DNA of 64,000 nt from an uncultured Mesonia sp. (GTDB taxonomy: Bacteria > Bacteroidota > Bacteroidia > Flavobacteriales > Flavobacteriaceae): positions 195,156-259,155 of the forward strand of contig CATQIB010000007.1 in assembly GCA_958296185.1 (NCBI GenBank), written 5' to 3'. The notes under the pieces were generated by a model. That model was not told where the DNA came from. It searched no databases and was given only the letters and a program-made list of their open reading frames with translations. Position 1 is the first letter of the stretch; each line of letters starts with the position of its first letter. A program made the translations under genes and the position numbers. Positions 37,933 to 47,561 of the stretch are shown piece after piece.

Positions 37933-39123
37933 ATGAAAATACTGGCCATCGATGATCAACAACTCGTATTGTTACCTTTAGAAAAAAGATTAATCAGCCT
38001 CGACTATGAAGTTAAAATAATCGCTGATGCTCAACAAGCAAAAAGTGCCTATGATACCTACCAACCAGATTTGGTAATTGTAGATATCAATATGCCAAAA
38101 GTATCGGGCATTGAAATTATCAAGTACATTCGTCAAGAAAAAAAACACGATACGCCTATAATGGTATTATCTGGCAACACCCAGAACGAACTTATTGTAG
38201 AGGCCTTTGAATTAGGGGTTGAAGATTATATGAAAAAGCCTTTAAGTTTAGACGAGGTGTGTGCCAGAGTTAAAAGACTTATTGGGGGCCGTAGTTTATA
38301 TGGGATAAGCAATTACACTAAGACATTGATCGAAAAGCGCTGCGTAGGTGTAGTGATTCCTTGTTATAACGAAGAAGTGCGCCTATTGAGCGAAGACTTT
38401 TTGAGCTTTGTAGACACGCACACGGGTTATCATCTCTGTTTTGTTAATGATGGAAGCACTGATCAAACTTTGTCGGTTTTAGAAAATTTACGAAAAGGAC
38501 GCGAAGACTATATAAGTATATATGACTGCCAGAAAAATGGAGGAAAAGCCGAAGCAGTAAGATTGGGCATGCTGCATTTAGCAAAATTTGATGATTTAGA
38601 TTATATCGGTTTTTTAGATGCAGACTTATCAACAGACTTACAAGATTTTGATGATTTGGTAAAAACAATAGAAACCAATACCTACCAAATTGTGAGCGGT
38701 TCTCGCATAAGCAGAATGGGAGCAAATATCAATAAAGACTCTGCCAGGAAGTTAATTAGTAAAAGTATCAATTACAGTATTTGCAAAATTCTTAATATGA
38801 ATTTTAAAGATACACAGTGCGGGGCTAAAATAATGGATAAAGAAATAATAAATATTGCTTTTAACCAACCCTTTTATACTCGTTGGTTGTTTGATGTAGA
38901 AATATTTTTGAGAATCCGTCAACATTTTGGTCTAGAAAAGGCTCGGCAAATTATATGCGAACAGCCTTTAAAACGCTGGGTTCATGCTGATGGCTCAAAA
39001 TTATCTTATAAAGATTCGCTTAAAATTATAGGGCAAATTGGTAAAATAGGCTGGTTATATTCACGGCAAAAAGACCCATCTAAATTTTCTTACCTCAAGC
39101 CACACGTTAAGATCAAAGCCTAG
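37933..39123 (+). CDS. Response-regulator receiver fused to GT2 glycosyltransferase
   Basis: 396 residues. The receiver domain (1-118) keeps all key residues: Asp 7 and 8, phospho-acceptor Asp 51 (VIVDINMP), Ser 80 and Lys 102 (KKPLS). After a linker (119-135) a GT2 domain begins at VVIPCYNEE (about 140), with VNDGSTDQT, NGGKAEAVRLGM, the metal-binding DAD (229-231) and SGSRISRMG, then a second acidic region near TQCGAKIM. The GT2 part resembles dolichyl-phosphate glucose/mannose synthases, so a lipid-phosphate sugar donor may be made. No membrane helix. The fusion implies control of sugar transfer by phosphorylation. It sits at the end of the EPS set. Confidence 0.9.
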   Translation: MKILAIDDQQLVLLPLEKRLISLDYEVKIIADAQQAKSAYDTYQPDLVIVDINMPKVSGIEIIKYIRQEKKHDTPIMVLSGNTQNELIVEAFELGVEDYMKKPLSLDEVCARVKRLIGGRSLYGISNYTKTLIEKRCVGVVIPCYNEEVRLLSEDFLSFVDTHTGYHLCFVNDGSTDQTLSVLENLRKGREDYISIYDCQKNGGKAEAVRLGMLHLAKFDDLDYIGFLDADLSTDLQDFDDLVKTIETNTYQIVSGSRISRMGANINKDSARKLISKSINYSICKILNMNFKDTQCGAKIMDKEIINIAFNQPFYTRWLFDVEIFLRIRQHFGLEKARQIICEQPLKRWVHADGSKLSYKDSLKIIGQIGKIGWLYSRQKDPSKFSYLKPHVKIKA

Positions 39124-39186
39124 GAAAAATAAAAAAAAGAGGCCTTTCTTACCATTTTCTTTCTTACTTTGTAGGCAAAAAAAGAA

Positions 39187-39765
39187 ATGAAAATTTACAC
39201 CAAGACAGGAGATCAAGGTACTACTGCCCTATTTGGCGGAACACGTGTACCCAAACATCATATTCGCATAGAAAGTTACGGCAGTGTAGATGAACTCAAT
39301 GCCCAAATTGGTTTAATCAAAGATCAGGATATCGACCAGGATACAAAACAAGATCTATTTGCCATACAGCATCATTTATTTACGCTTGGCGCGGAATTGG
39401 CCACCGACCCGCAAAAAGCCCAATTAAAGAACGGAAAAGAACGTTTAGCCATTAAAAAAGTCAACGATCAAGAGATAAGCTTTTTAGAAGAACGCATCGA
39501 TCAGATGAATGAGTGTCTCCCGCAGATGACGCATTTCATATTACCAGGAGGCCATACTACCGTGTCATATTGTCATATCGCACGCTGTGTTTGCCGACGT
39601 GCCGAGCGCATGGCGGCCGCTTTAAACGAGCTCGAACCTTTTGATCCGAGTATTTTAAGTTATTTGAATAGATTATCGGATTATCTTTTTGTGCTGGCAC
39701 GAAAATTGACCAAAGATTTAGGTGTTGACGAAATAAAGTGGATCCCCAAAAAGGATGAAAATTAA
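39187..39765 (+). CDS. Cob(I)alamin adenosyltransferase, PduO type
   Basis: 192 residues, makes adenosylcobalamin from ATP and reduced cobalamin. The N-terminal TKTGDQGTTALFGGTRVPKHH is the ATP-binding motif, with SYGSVDELNAQIG, ILPGG, and CRRAERMAAA near the C-terminus. Residues after it (LNRLSDYLFVLARKL) complete the five-helix family fold. Serves B12-dependent enzymes such as methylmalonyl-CoA mutase; MeaB, the mutase chaperone, is about 9 kb away in the window. Confidence 0.92.
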   Translation: MKIYTKTGDQGTTALFGGTRVPKHHIRIESYGSVDELNAQIGLIKDQDIDQDTKQDLFAIQHHLFTLGAELATDPQKAQLKNGKERLAIKKVNDQEISFLEERIDQMNECLPQMTHFILPGGHTTVSYCHIARCVCRRAERMAAALNELEPFDPSILSYLNRLSDYLFVLARKLTKDLGVDEIKWIPKKDEN

Positions 39766-39836
39766 GCTTAAAACCAGCTTAATTTGTGAAGCACAAGTTC
39801 TTATAAATCAAAAAAATAAAATAATAGATTTTTTTC

Positions 39837-39866
39837 TTGGATTATTCAATTAAAAATTTATTTTTG
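39837..39866 (+). promoter_or_regulatory. Bacteroidota promoter: TTG-N19-TATTTTTG
   Basis: -33 TTG at 39837-39839 and -7 TATTTTTG at 39859-39866 with 19 bases between, the best consensus pair in the window. It lies 23 bp before the ATG of the DUF2795 gene. Confidence 0.65.
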
Positions 39867-39889
39867 CAGAAATTAAACACGAGTATCAG

Positions 39890-40111
39890 ATGTATTGGAC
39901 TTTAGAATTAGCATCCTACTTAAGTGATGCCCCTTGGCCGGCAACCAAAGATGAATTGATAGATTATGCTATTAGAACGGGAGCTCCTTTAGAGGTGGTT
40001 GAAAATTTACAATCTATAGAAGATGAAGGTGATTCTTATGATTCAATAGAGGAAATTTGGCCAGATTACCCCACCGATGAAGATTACCTTTGGAACGAAG
40101 ATGAATATTAA
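39890..40111 (+). CDS. DUF2795-domain small protein
   Basis: 73 residues. YLSDAPWPATKDELIDYAIRTGAPLEVVENLQSI matches the short DUF2795 helix-turn-helix-like fold, followed by a very acidic C-terminus (DEDYLWNEDEY). Common in Bacteroidota immediately before secA, as here. Role unknown. It has its own promoter and terminator. Confidence 0.8.
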   Translation: MYWTLELASYLSDAPWPATKDELIDYAIRTGAPLEVVENLQSIEDEGDSYDSIEEIWPDYPTDEDYLWNEDEY

Positions 40112-40130
40112 AAATCAGCAAAATAACTAG

Positions 40131-40157
40131 AAAAAAGTCTCCCTGTGAGGCTTTTTT
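40131..40157 (+). terminator. Terminator between DUF2795 gene and secA
   Basis: Stem aaaaaagtct/aggctttttt (one G-T pair) with loop ccctgtg and a T run. Confidence 0.75.
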
Positions 40158-40163
40158 TTTGCT

Positions 40164-40171
40164 TACATTTG
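40164..40171 (+). promoter_or_regulatory. -7 element TACATTTG for secA
   Basis: TAnnTTTG match 26 bp before the secA ATG, directly after the upstream terminator; -33 element not clear. Confidence 0.45.
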
Positions 40172-40196
40172 ACACTTATAAAAACAATTACAAGTT

Positions 40197-43100
40197 ATGG
40201 GGTTTTTAGACTCGGTATTAAAAGTATTTATTGGCGACAAGTCTGAAAAAGACATCAAAGCCATCAAACCTATTGTAGAAAAAATCAAAGCTTTAGAAAA
40301 AGACTTTGAACAACTTAGCCTCGATCAATTAAGGCAGAAAACAAGCGATTTTAAAGCTAAAATAAAATCGGCTACCCAAAATTTAACCGAAGAAATTGCG
40401 GCTTTAAAAGAAAAAGCTAGTCAAGAAGAAGACATCAACCTTAAAGAAGACCATTACAACAAAATAGACAGCCTCGAGAAAGAGGTTTATACGGTTTCTG
40501 AGCAAGTTTTAAATGATATATTACCAGAAGCTTTTGCAACGGTTAAAGAAACCGCCAAACGCTTTTGCCATAACGAGCGTTTAGAGGTAACTGCCACCGC
40601 CTATGATCGCGAACTTTCGGCCAGCAAAGACTATGTAAGTCTAGAGGGAGAAGATAAAGCCATCTGGTTAAATCGATGGGATGCCGCCGGTAAAGAAGTG
40701 CAGTGGGATATGATTCATTACGACGTGCAGTTGATTGGTGGTATCGCCATGCACCAAGGTAAAATTGCCGAAATGCAAACGGGTGAAGGGAAAACCTTAG
40801 TGGCAACCCTACCGGTTTACCTTAATGCATTAACCGGAAAGGGTGTACACTTGGTAACGGTAAACGACTACTTGGCCAAACGAGATAGCGCTTGGATGGC
40901 CCCGATTTTCCAATTCCATGGGCTTACGGTAGATTGTATCGATTATCATCGACCTAATTCTGAAGCTAGGAGAAAAGCTTATAATGCCGATATAACCTAC
41001 GGTACCAATAACGAGTTTGGTTTTGATTACCTGCGTGATAATATGAGTCACTCACCTAATGATTTAGTTCAGCGTAAGCACAACTATGCGATTGTAGATG
41101 AGGTCGATTCGGTATTGATTGATGATGCTCGAACTCCACTTATTATTTCGGGACCAGTGCCTAAAGGAGATGTTCATGAATTTGATGCGCTAAAACCTCA
41201 AATCAGTAAAATCGTTGAAGTTCAGCGCAAGTATCTTGTTGGCGTATTGGCAGAAGCCAAAAAACTCATCGCCGCAGGAGATACCAAACAAGGCGGTTTT
41301 TTATTGCTTCGTGTTTTCCGCGGATTGCCTAAAAACAAGGCCTTAATCAAATTTTTAAGTGAAGAGGGTATTAAGCAATTGCTGCAAAAAACCGAAAATC
41401 ACTTTATGCAAGACAACAACCGTGAGATGCCAAAGGTAGACGCTGAGTTGTATTTTGTGATTGAAGAGAAAAACAACCAAATTGACTTAACCGATAAGGG
41501 AGTTGAGTTTTTATCGGGTAAAGAAGATCCTAACTTTTTTGTGATGCCCGAGATTGGTATGGAAATCTCTAAAATTGAGCAAAAAAATCTACCTAAAGAA
41601 GAAGAAGCTGCATTAAAAGAAGAACTCTTTAGAGATTATAGTGTAAAAAGCGAAAGAATTCACACCCTGCGTCAACTTTTAAAAGCCTATACGCTTTTTG
41701 AAAAAGATACCGAGTATGTGGTGATGGACAATAAGGTGAAGATTGTAGATGAGCAGACAGGGCGTATTATGGATGGGCGTAGATATAGCGACGGGTTACA
41801 CCAAGCCATTGAGGCCAAAGAGAATGTAAAGATTGAAGATGCCACGCAAACCTTTGCTACCGTAACCTTACAAAACTACTTTAGAATGTACGGCAAGTTA
41901 TCGGGAATGACTGGTACAGCGGTAACCGAGGCGGGCGAATTCTGGGAAATTTACGAATTAGATGTAGTTGAAATTCCTACCAACCGTCCTATTGCACGTA
42001 AAGATAAAGACGATTTAGTTTATAAAACCAAACGCGAAAAATACAATGCGGTTATTGAGGAAGTAACCAAGCTATCTCAAGCAGGACGCCCCGTACTTAT
42101 CGGTACGACCTCGGTAGATATTTCAGAGCTGCTTAGCCGTATGCTTAAAATAAGAAACGTGCCGCATAACGTATTGAATGCAAAATTACACAAGAAAGAA
42201 GCAGATATTGTAGAAGAAGCGGGTAAAGCTGGAGTGGTAACCATTGCAACCAATATGGCTGGTCGTGGTACCGATATTAAACTGAGTAAAGAAGTGAAAA
42301 AAGCTGGTGGTTTGGCCATTATTGGTACCGAACGCCACGATTCGAGACGAGTAGACAGACAGTTAAGAGGTCGTGCTGGTCGTCAAGGAGATCCAGGTAG
42401 CTCACAATTCTACGTTTCTTTAGAAGATAACTTAATGCGCCTATTTGGTAGTGAACGTATTGCTAAATTAATGGACCGCATGGGGCTTGAAGAAGGTGAG
42501 GTGATACAGCATGGTATGATTTCTAAATCTATAGAACGCGCCCAGAAAAAAGTAGAAGAAAACAATTTTGGTGTAAGAAAGCGCTTGTTAGAATATGATG
42601 ATGTGATGAATGCGCAGCGTGAAGTGATTTACAAGCGTAGATACCACGCCTTATTCGGGGAGCGTTTACGTGTTGATTTGGCCAATATGATTTTCGATTT
42701 ATCGGAATCGATTACCGAAACCAACAAAAATGCTGCTGACTTTAAAAACTTCGAATTCGAGTTGATTCGTTATTTCTCTATGGATTCTCCTGTAGATGAA
42801 AAAACCTTTGAAAAACTAAAGCCTCAAGAATTAGCCGGTAAAGTTTATAAAGCCGCTTATGCCAATTACGAAGAGCGTATGCGGGCCAATGCAGAAAGAG
42901 CTTACCCTGTGATCAAACAAATTTTTGAAACTCAAGGCGATCGTTTTGAGCGTATTGGAGTACCTTTCTCTGATGGTCAAAAAACCCTACAGGTTGCCAC
43001 CAATTTAAAAATGGCTTATGAAACCGAAGGGAAACAATTGGTTCAAGATTTTGAGAAAAATATCACTTTGGCTATTATCGATGATGCTTGGAAAACCCAT

Positions 43101-43556
43101 TTGCGTAAAATGGATGAATTAAAGCAAAGTGTACAACTTGCGGTTCACGAGCAAAAAGACCCCTTGCTTATCTATAAATTTGAGGCGTTTGAATTGTTCA
43201 AAGCAATGCTAGACGAGGTAAATAAAGAGGTGATTTCTTTCTTGTTTAAAGGAGAAATACCTCAGCAAGAAACCAATATTCAAGAAGCTAGAGAGCAAAG
43301 ACCTAAAGAAAATCTAGAGACTTCTAAAGAGGAAATCCCTAATATGGATGAGCGTGCCGCTCAAAACCGAGCAGCAGGTCAACAAGCCTCTCAACAACCA
43401 CAAGTAACCGAAACCATTGTGCGTGAACAGCCCAAAATCGGTCGCAATGACAAGGTGACTATTCGCAATGTTGCCACTGGAGAAAGCAAAACTTTAAAAT
43501 ATAAACAAGCGATCCCCTTATTAGAAAAAGGGCAATGGGTTTTAACTAAACACTAA
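40197..43556 (+). CDS. secA: SecA preprotein translocase ATPase
   Basis: 1119 residues. Drives Sec protein export across the inner membrane. Walker [35 protein letters not shown], the [14 protein letters not shown] segment, [12 protein letters not shown] and the arginine-finger region [21 protein letters not shown] are all present. It is longer than the about 900 residues of E. coli SecA because of a Bacteroidota insertion in the region after about residue 340 ([19 protein letters not shown] ... [10 protein letters not shown]). The C-terminus ([16 protein letters not shown]) lacks the CxCx8CH zinc site, as is usual in flavobacteria. Confidence 0.97.
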   Translation: MGFLDSVLKVFIGDKSEKDIKAIKPIVEKIKALEKDFEQLSLDQLRQKTSDFKAKIKSATQNLTEEIAALKEKASQEEDINLKEDHYNKIDSLEKEVYTVSEQVLNDILPEAFATVKETAKRFCHNERLEVTATAYDRELSASKDYVSLEGEDKAIWLNRWDAAGKEVQWDMIHYDVQLIGGIAMHQGKIAEMQTGEGKTLVATLPVYLNALTGKGVHLVTVNDYLAKRDSAWMAPIFQFHGLTVDCIDYHRPNSEARRKAYNADITYGTNNEFGFDYLRDNMSHSPNDLVQRKHNYAIVDEVDSVLIDDARTPLIISGPVPKGDVHEFDALKPQISKIVEVQRKYLVGVLAEAKKLIAAGDTKQGGFLLLRVFRGLPKNKALIKFLSEEGIKQLLQKTENHFMQDNNREMPKVDAELYFVIEEKNNQIDLTDKGVEFLSGKEDPNFFVMPEIGMEISKIEQKNLPKEEEAALKEELFRDYSVKSERIHTLRQLLKAYTLFEKDTEYVVMDNKVKIVDEQTGRIMDGRRYSDGLHQAIEAKENVKIEDATQTFATVTLQNYFRMYGKLSGMTGTAVTEAGEFWEIYELDVVEIPTNRPIARKDKDDLVYKTKREKYNAVIEEVTKLSQAGRPVLIGTTSVDISELLSRMLKIRNVPHNVLNAKLHKKEADIVEEAGKAGVVTIATNMAGRGTDIKLSKEVKKAGGLAIIGTERHDSRRVDRQLRGRAGRQGDPGSSQFYVSLEDNLMRLFGSERIAKLMDRMGLEEGEVIQHGMISKSIERAQKKVEENNFGVRKRLLEYDDVMNAQREVIYKRRYHALFGERLRVDLANMIFDLSESITETNKNAADFKNFEFELIRYFSMDSPVDEKTFEKLKPQELAGKVYKAAYANYEERMRANAERAYPVIKQIFETQGDRFERIGVPFSDGQKTLQVATNLKMAYETEGKQLVQDFEKNITLAIIDDAWKTHLRKMDELKQSVQLAVHEQKDPLLIYKFEAFELFKAMLDEVNKEVISFLFKGEIPQQETNIQEAREQRPKENLETSKEEIPNMDERAAQNRAAGQQASQQPQVTETIVREQPKIGRNDKVTIRNVATGESKTLKYKQAIPLLEKGQWVLTKH

Positions 43557-43580
43557 AACACTATTATTTTTAAAAGCAAA

Positions 43581-43631
43581 GCGGTCTTATCCCTAAAAAG
43601 TCTTTTGTAGAACTTTTTTTGATAAGGCCGC
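43581..43631 (+). terminator. Terminator-like hairpin after secA
   Basis: Outer stem gcggtcttatc/gataaggccgc (one G-T pair) encloses an inner aaaaagt/acttttt stem, then a T-rich tail. Confidence 0.65.
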
Positions 43632-43676
43632 ATTTTGTATTTTTACTTCATACAATAAGTCAACAGAGCAACTCGC

Positions 43677-44153
43677 ATGAAAAATTTTAAAATAGAATCT
43701 AAATGGGCCATTTACTTTAGTATTCTCACATTATTCTGGTTGAGTATAGAAAAAGGTGTAGGACTTCACGACCAACATATCGATTTACATCCCATTTACA
43801 CCAACTTAATCGCTATACCTTATATTTTGTTGTATTACCTCGCATTACGACAAAAAAGAGAATGGTTCTATAATGGCAAAATCACTTGGTCGCAAGCTAT
43901 GGTCTCTGGTGCCGTTTTATCGGCAATAGTTGCGCTTCTATCCCCACTAGTACAATACATCGGAGCAAGCTTTATAACTCCCGATTATTTTAAAAATGCC
44001 ACCGAATACGCTATCGAGCAACGTAATATGAACCCCGATTTAGCCAAGCAATATTTTAGTATGCGCAGCTATATCATACAATCTATATTCTTTGCCTTGG
44101 CCATGGGTATTGTGACTTCTGCTCTAGTTGCGCTTTTTGTCAAGAAAAAGTAG
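43677..44153 (+). CDS. DUF4199 membrane protein
   Basis: 158 residues with four membrane helices in the pattern of DUF4199: WAIYFSILTLFWLSIEKGVG, then LIAIPYILLYYLALRQKREWF, SGAVLSAIVALLSPL and QSIFFALAMGIVTSALVAL. Family of unknown function, restricted to Bacteroidota as far as I know. The start ATG fits the N-terminal helix. The stop nearly touches the convergent M23 gene. Confidence 0.75.
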   Translation: MKNFKIESKWAIYFSILTLFWLSIEKGVGLHDQHIDLHPIYTNLIAIPYILLYYLALRQKREWFYNGKITWSQAMVSGAVLSAIVALLSPLVQYIGASFITPDYFKNATEYAIEQRNMNPDLAKQYFSMRSYIIQSIFFALAMGIVTSALVALFVKKK

Positions 44154-44154
44154 C

Positions 44155-44847
44155 TTACGGGGATTTGTATTTTAGCAGTAAATTAGGATCGGGACAATTG
44201 TTCAAGTAGTATGGCTTTTCTAAAGCCGTTGCTACGCCTGGATAATCTCCCTCATAATTTTCAAGATCTAAAATCAATTGAAAATGTAAATGCGGCGCAT
44301 AATCACCATTTACCAAGGCCTCTCCTAGAAAACCAATGGTATCTCCTGCTTTTACAAAATCGCCTTGTTTTAAAAGCGATAGACTGGCTATACTCAAATG
44401 ACCATATAAACTAAAAAACTGATAGCCTTCAATTTTATGTTCTAAAAGTAACGTAGGACCATAATTACCATAGCCTTCGTTGTTTTTTAAACTGTGTACA
44501 CGACCGGCTATAGGAGCCACAACAGGTGTTTCTGCAGGTGCCCAAAAATCAACCCCCAGGTGTAGATTTCTCTTTTGTGCTTCATCGGTCAAAAAATGCA
44601 TACTCCGATCATAAATTTGTCGCAACTCCATATATCCGCCAAAAGCCACTTGAGCTCCTTTTTTTTGCAACCATTGGGTCAAACGTTCTTGCATTTGTAA
44701 CGGGTTAAACAAAACCGAAGTACTCAACAAGTTTTGATGAATTGAAAGGTCTAAAGGAATATAAGTCTGATGGGCAAAGCCTTTTATTACTGGTGTAAAA
44801 TCCGAGGTAAGCGATGATAAAAATGCTAAAGGAGGTTTTTTAGACAT
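44155..44847 (-). CDS. M23-family (LytM) metallopeptidase-like protein without signal peptide
   Basis: 230 residues. A LytM domain at about 95-215 with NLHLGVDFWAPAETPVVAP (HxxxD zinc ligands), SLYGHLS and PHLHFQL, which are the metal and catalytic residues of M23 endopeptidases. The N-terminus (MSKKPPLAFLSSLTSDF) is neither a signal peptide nor a membrane anchor, so a cytosolic or non-Sec location is implied; similar proteins occur in other Bacteroidota. Possibly cuts cell-wall peptides only if exported by another route. A hairpin directly precedes the ATG. Confidence 0.8.
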   Translation of the reverse strand: MSKKPPLAFLSSLTSDFTPVIKGFAHQTYIPLDLSIHQNLLSTSVLFNPLQMQERLTQWLQKKGAQVAFGGYMELRQIYDRSMHFLTDEAQKRNLHLGVDFWAPAETPVVAPIAGRVHSLKNNEGYGNYGPTLLLEHKIEGYQFFSLYGHLSIASLSLLKQGDFVKAGDTIGFLGEALVNGDYAPHLHFQLILDLENYEGDYPGVATALEKPYYLNNCPDPNLLLKYKSP

Positions 44848-44850
44848 AAA

Positions 44851-44885
44851 AAAAATAGTTTCACTTATAAAGCAAAACTATTTTT
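44851..44885 (-). terminator. Hairpin between DUF4097-like gene and M23 gene
   Basis: Perfect 11-bp inverted repeat aaaaatagttt/aaactattttt followed by a T run when read on the minus strand. It also contains TAGTTTTG, a -7 element match (44873-44880), so one sequence may act as terminator for the upstream operon and promoter for the M23 gene. Confidence 0.6.
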
Positions 44886-44907
44886 ACACAAAAACCAAAT
44901 AAAAAAA

Positions 44908-46332
44908 CTAATTAAAAACAACTTTACTAAATTTCACATCGAGATTGATTCGATTATCGGTTGTTTTATCTTTAAAGTAACCTGTAACCAACTCTGTGCC
45001 ATAAGTGTTATCTCGAGTAACTTTTATACTGGCGGGTAATTTCAAATTGCTTTTACTACCCGTATAATTGAGTTCAAAGGCCAGATTTGGCACTGCTATA
45101 CTCATATCGGTATTGCTTAAATTAATATCAAGACGATTAAAAGCAGCTCCTATTTTCAAAATTTTTATCTGCCCAAAAGCACTGGTTAATCGCCCAAAAC
45201 CGTTCCATTCGTTTATATTTAAATCACTTGCGGTGGCCCTTAACGCCATACTATTCACCTTACCTATTTGAGCTTTTTTTACATAGTTTAAATGCAGTTC
45301 TCCGTGTTCCCAAAAATTAATATTTATGGGAGCATAAGCTACCTCTACCCTATTGTTTTCTCCTGTTATCAAATCCGCTTTAAGCGATGCATAGGCCAAT
45401 TGCACCTGAAGGTTACTAACCGGTTTTAGCAAATCTAAACTGCCATAGCGCTGATTGATTTGTAGGCTGGATTGTGAAGGAATTTTAATCTTTATAGTAG
45501 GAACGATTAAGGTTTTCTCGGGAACATTATTTGCATTTGAACTCAAGGTAGAGACCATAAAAATTTGAGTTGTTTTTCTGCCGTCTGGATGCTCGATAAC
45601 CTCTTTTTTTATGTGCGTATTAGGGGTATTTTCGGTCGTTGACCAAGCCGTAATTCGTTCATTGAACTGTGCTTCCATTTGCTGCATCTTGCGCTCTAGT
45701 TCTTGGCGCCATGTTTGATTGGTTGCATTTTTTTGCAATTCAGATTGGCGTTGAAGCACTGCCGCATTTTCTTTATCTTCTAAGAAAGATAACACCATAT
45801 TCTCATAAGCCCTTAAGTATTCTTTACCTTGTTTTTGATAAGCGCTATAATCAAATTTAAGTTTACTGATGTTTTGAAGCGCACTACTGGTAATATTAAG
45901 CGCGTTTAACTCAGCCAGCAAATTCTGCATCAATTTCATTTCGCCTGGCTTAGGATAACCTGCTTCAGTTGCACTGGTGAATGTTTCTTTTTGCAACTCG
46001 TAAGCAATTTGTTGTGCAGGCCGTGCAAAGGAGCGCAACAAAATACGGTCTCTATCTGCCTTAAAGCTCACCCCCCAGAGTTTTTTAATTTGTTCGATTT
46101 GTTTTTCAGACAAATCTATACCTTCAACAAAGGCTTCAATCTCGGTTTTATTTTGGTCCCAAGTTTCAATGATAACTCGCGTGTGCCTAGACTCCAGCTC
46201 TAAACTCGGTTGAGCATTAACCTCTAGTTTTTCGTGTAACAAGGTGGTTTTTTGAGCTACCAAGGCAGTGGTCGCCAAACCAAAAAAACCAAGAATTAAT
46301 ATTTTAATATAATAAACAGCTAAGTTTCTCAT
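44908..46332 (-). CDS. Secreted DUF4097-like adhesin-type protein
   Basis: 474 residues. Signal peptide to about residue 26 (TTALVAQKTT). The first half is helical; a coiled-coil segment (about 145-230: RQSELQKNATNQTWRQELER) precedes a long beta-helical second half with repeated strands (IQINQRYGSLDLLKPVS, SLKADLITGENNRVEVAYAP), typical of DUF4097. Lies in an operon with a sigma factor and anti-sigma factor; such proteins are frequently co-encoded. Surface or periplasmic; function unknown. Confidence 0.65.
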   Translation of the reverse strand: MRNLAVYYIKILILGFFGLATTALVAQKTTLLHEKLEVNAQPSLELESRHTRVIIETWDQNKTEIEAFVEGIDLSEKQIEQIKKLWGVSFKADRDRILLRSFARPAQQIAYELQKETFTSATEAGYPKPGEMKLMQNLLAELNALNITSSALQNISKLKFDYSAYQKQGKEYLRAYENMVLSFLEDKENAAVLQRQSELQKNATNQTWRQELERKMQQMEAQFNERITAWSTTENTPNTHIKKEVIEHPDGRKTTQIFMVSTLSSNANNVPEKTLIVPTIKIKIPSQSSLQINQRYGSLDLLKPVSNLQVQLAYASLKADLITGENNRVEVAYAPININFWEHGELHLNYVKKAQIGKVNSMALRATASDLNINEWNGFGRLTSAFGQIKILKIGAAFNRLDINLSNTDMSIAVPNLAFELNYTGSKSNLKLPASIKVTRDNTYGTELVTGYFKDKTTDNRINLDVKFSKVVFN

Positions 46333-46333
46333 G

Positions 46334-46936
46334 CTAAATGCTTATTCCCGTTAACTGTTGCTGCTGCTCTTGTTTCAGGGATTTTAATTTACTTTTTAAT
46401 CGTTTTAATAGATCGAGTCTTAGCTCTAAGTTTTGAATAAGCGTACCAATCGAAGCCTCGCTCACGCCATATTCTTTAATTTCTTCATTAAGCCTTAGGT
46501 ATTCGTCATCGAGCTGCTCTAATTGCAGCATAAAGTCATCTATTAATTCTTTATTTTCTGGGGTAATGGTTAAGGCCGCGAGTTCTGTATGCAAGTTGGC
46601 CAGGTAAAAATCTTCTATCTTTTTAAATTCTGGTGAGCTCTGGCTCAACATGGTAGCCGGCACAACAGGAAGATGAGGAGAGCTAGAGGGCTGATTTTTT
46701 ACCAACTGCTCTTGATTTAATTGCGGCGATGTAGGCCAAAACAACACTCCACTTACCAGTACCACCACTAAGATGGCAGCAATTTTATACCATAAAAAAT
46801 AGTTGTTTTTCTTTTGGGATGCAGGAAACTCAGCCTCTAATCGACTTAAAAATCTATCTTTATGCCCATCTGCCAGGGGCGGATTGGCTTTTTTCTGGGC
46901 CTCAAACTGCAACATTTCTCTAAGATCCTGTGCCAT
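46334..46936 (-). CDS. Membrane-anchored putative anti-sigma factor
   Basis: 200 residues. A short cytoplasmic N-terminal part (about 1-45), one membrane helix (IAAILVVVLVSGVLFWP) and a periplasmic helical tail rich in Gln and Lys (LKSKLKSLKQEQQQQL). The layout and place just after the ECF sigma gene (17-bp overlap) suggest an anti-sigma factor, although no zinc-binding HxxxCxxC is seen, so the family assignment is by position only. Confidence 0.55.
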   Translation of the reverse strand: MAQDLREMLQFEAQKKANPPLADGHKDRFLSRLEAEFPASQKKNNYFLWYKIAAILVVVLVSGVLFWPTSPQLNQEQLVKNQPSSSPHLPVVPATMLSQSSPEFKKIEDFYLANLHTELAALTITPENKELIDDFMLQLEQLDDEYLRLNEEIKEYGVSEASIGTLIQNLELRLDLLKRLKSKLKSLKQEQQQQLTGISI

Positions 46937-47465
46937 GGTAAATATGTTTTAACTGTTCTTGCAACTTTTTCTTTCCTCGGTGCACAAGTGTACGCGACGA
47001 TACTTGTGTTATATTCAAAATTTGCGCTATTTCTTCGTGGTCATAACCTTCGATTAAAAAAAGCATTAAAGCAAAGCGATATTTATCGGGTAATTGAGCA
47101 ATACAGTCTTTAACCTGCTCAACACTTATTTCGTCTGCAATACTCCAATTATCTTCTTCTTCTACCTTACCTAAGGTTTGCTCGTTAATCGCAATTAAAT
47201 TTAACTTTTTAGCTTTAAGCATATCTAAGCTAGTATTAATCACGATTCGTTTTAACCAAGCGCCAAAAGTAACTTCTCCTGTAAATTGATGCAGTTTTGA
47301 AAAGGCTTTAATAAAACCTTCTTGCATCGCCTCTTCGGCCTCGTGTTGATTTTTTAAAAATCTCAAGGCGACATAATACATGGCATCACAGTATTTGTTG
47401 TAAATCTTCAACTGTGCGCGTCTGTCTTGCTTTCGGCAGCGTTCGATTAAATCGTTTTGAAACAA
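46920..47465 (-). CDS. ECF RNA polymerase sigma-70 factor
   Basis: 181 residues. Region 2 (YVALRFLKNQHEAEEAMQEGFIKAFSKLHQF, then FGAWLKRIVINTSLDML) and region 4 with the HTH (LPDKYRFALMLFLIEGYDHEEIAQILNI). Directs RNA polymerase to alternative promoters under control of the downstream membrane protein. First gene of a three-gene minus-strand operon. Its target promoters are unknown. Confidence 0.92.
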   Translation of the reverse strand: MFQNDLIERCRKQDRRAQLKIYNKYCDAMYYVALRFLKNQHEAEEAMQEGFIKAFSKLHQFTGEVTFGAWLKRIVINTSLDMLKAKKLNLIAINEQTLGKVEEEDNWSIADEISVEQVKDCIAQLPDKYRFALMLFLIEGYDHEEIAQILNITQVSSRTLVHRGKKKLQEQLKHIYHGTGS

Positions 47466-47561
47466 AATAAAGCTTAATTAGTTTCTATTCATTTTTAAAT
47501 ACGATTGGCTTCTCTTCTTGTTGCAGTTTCTAAAAAATTTTTATCTTCACTTTAAAAAAAT

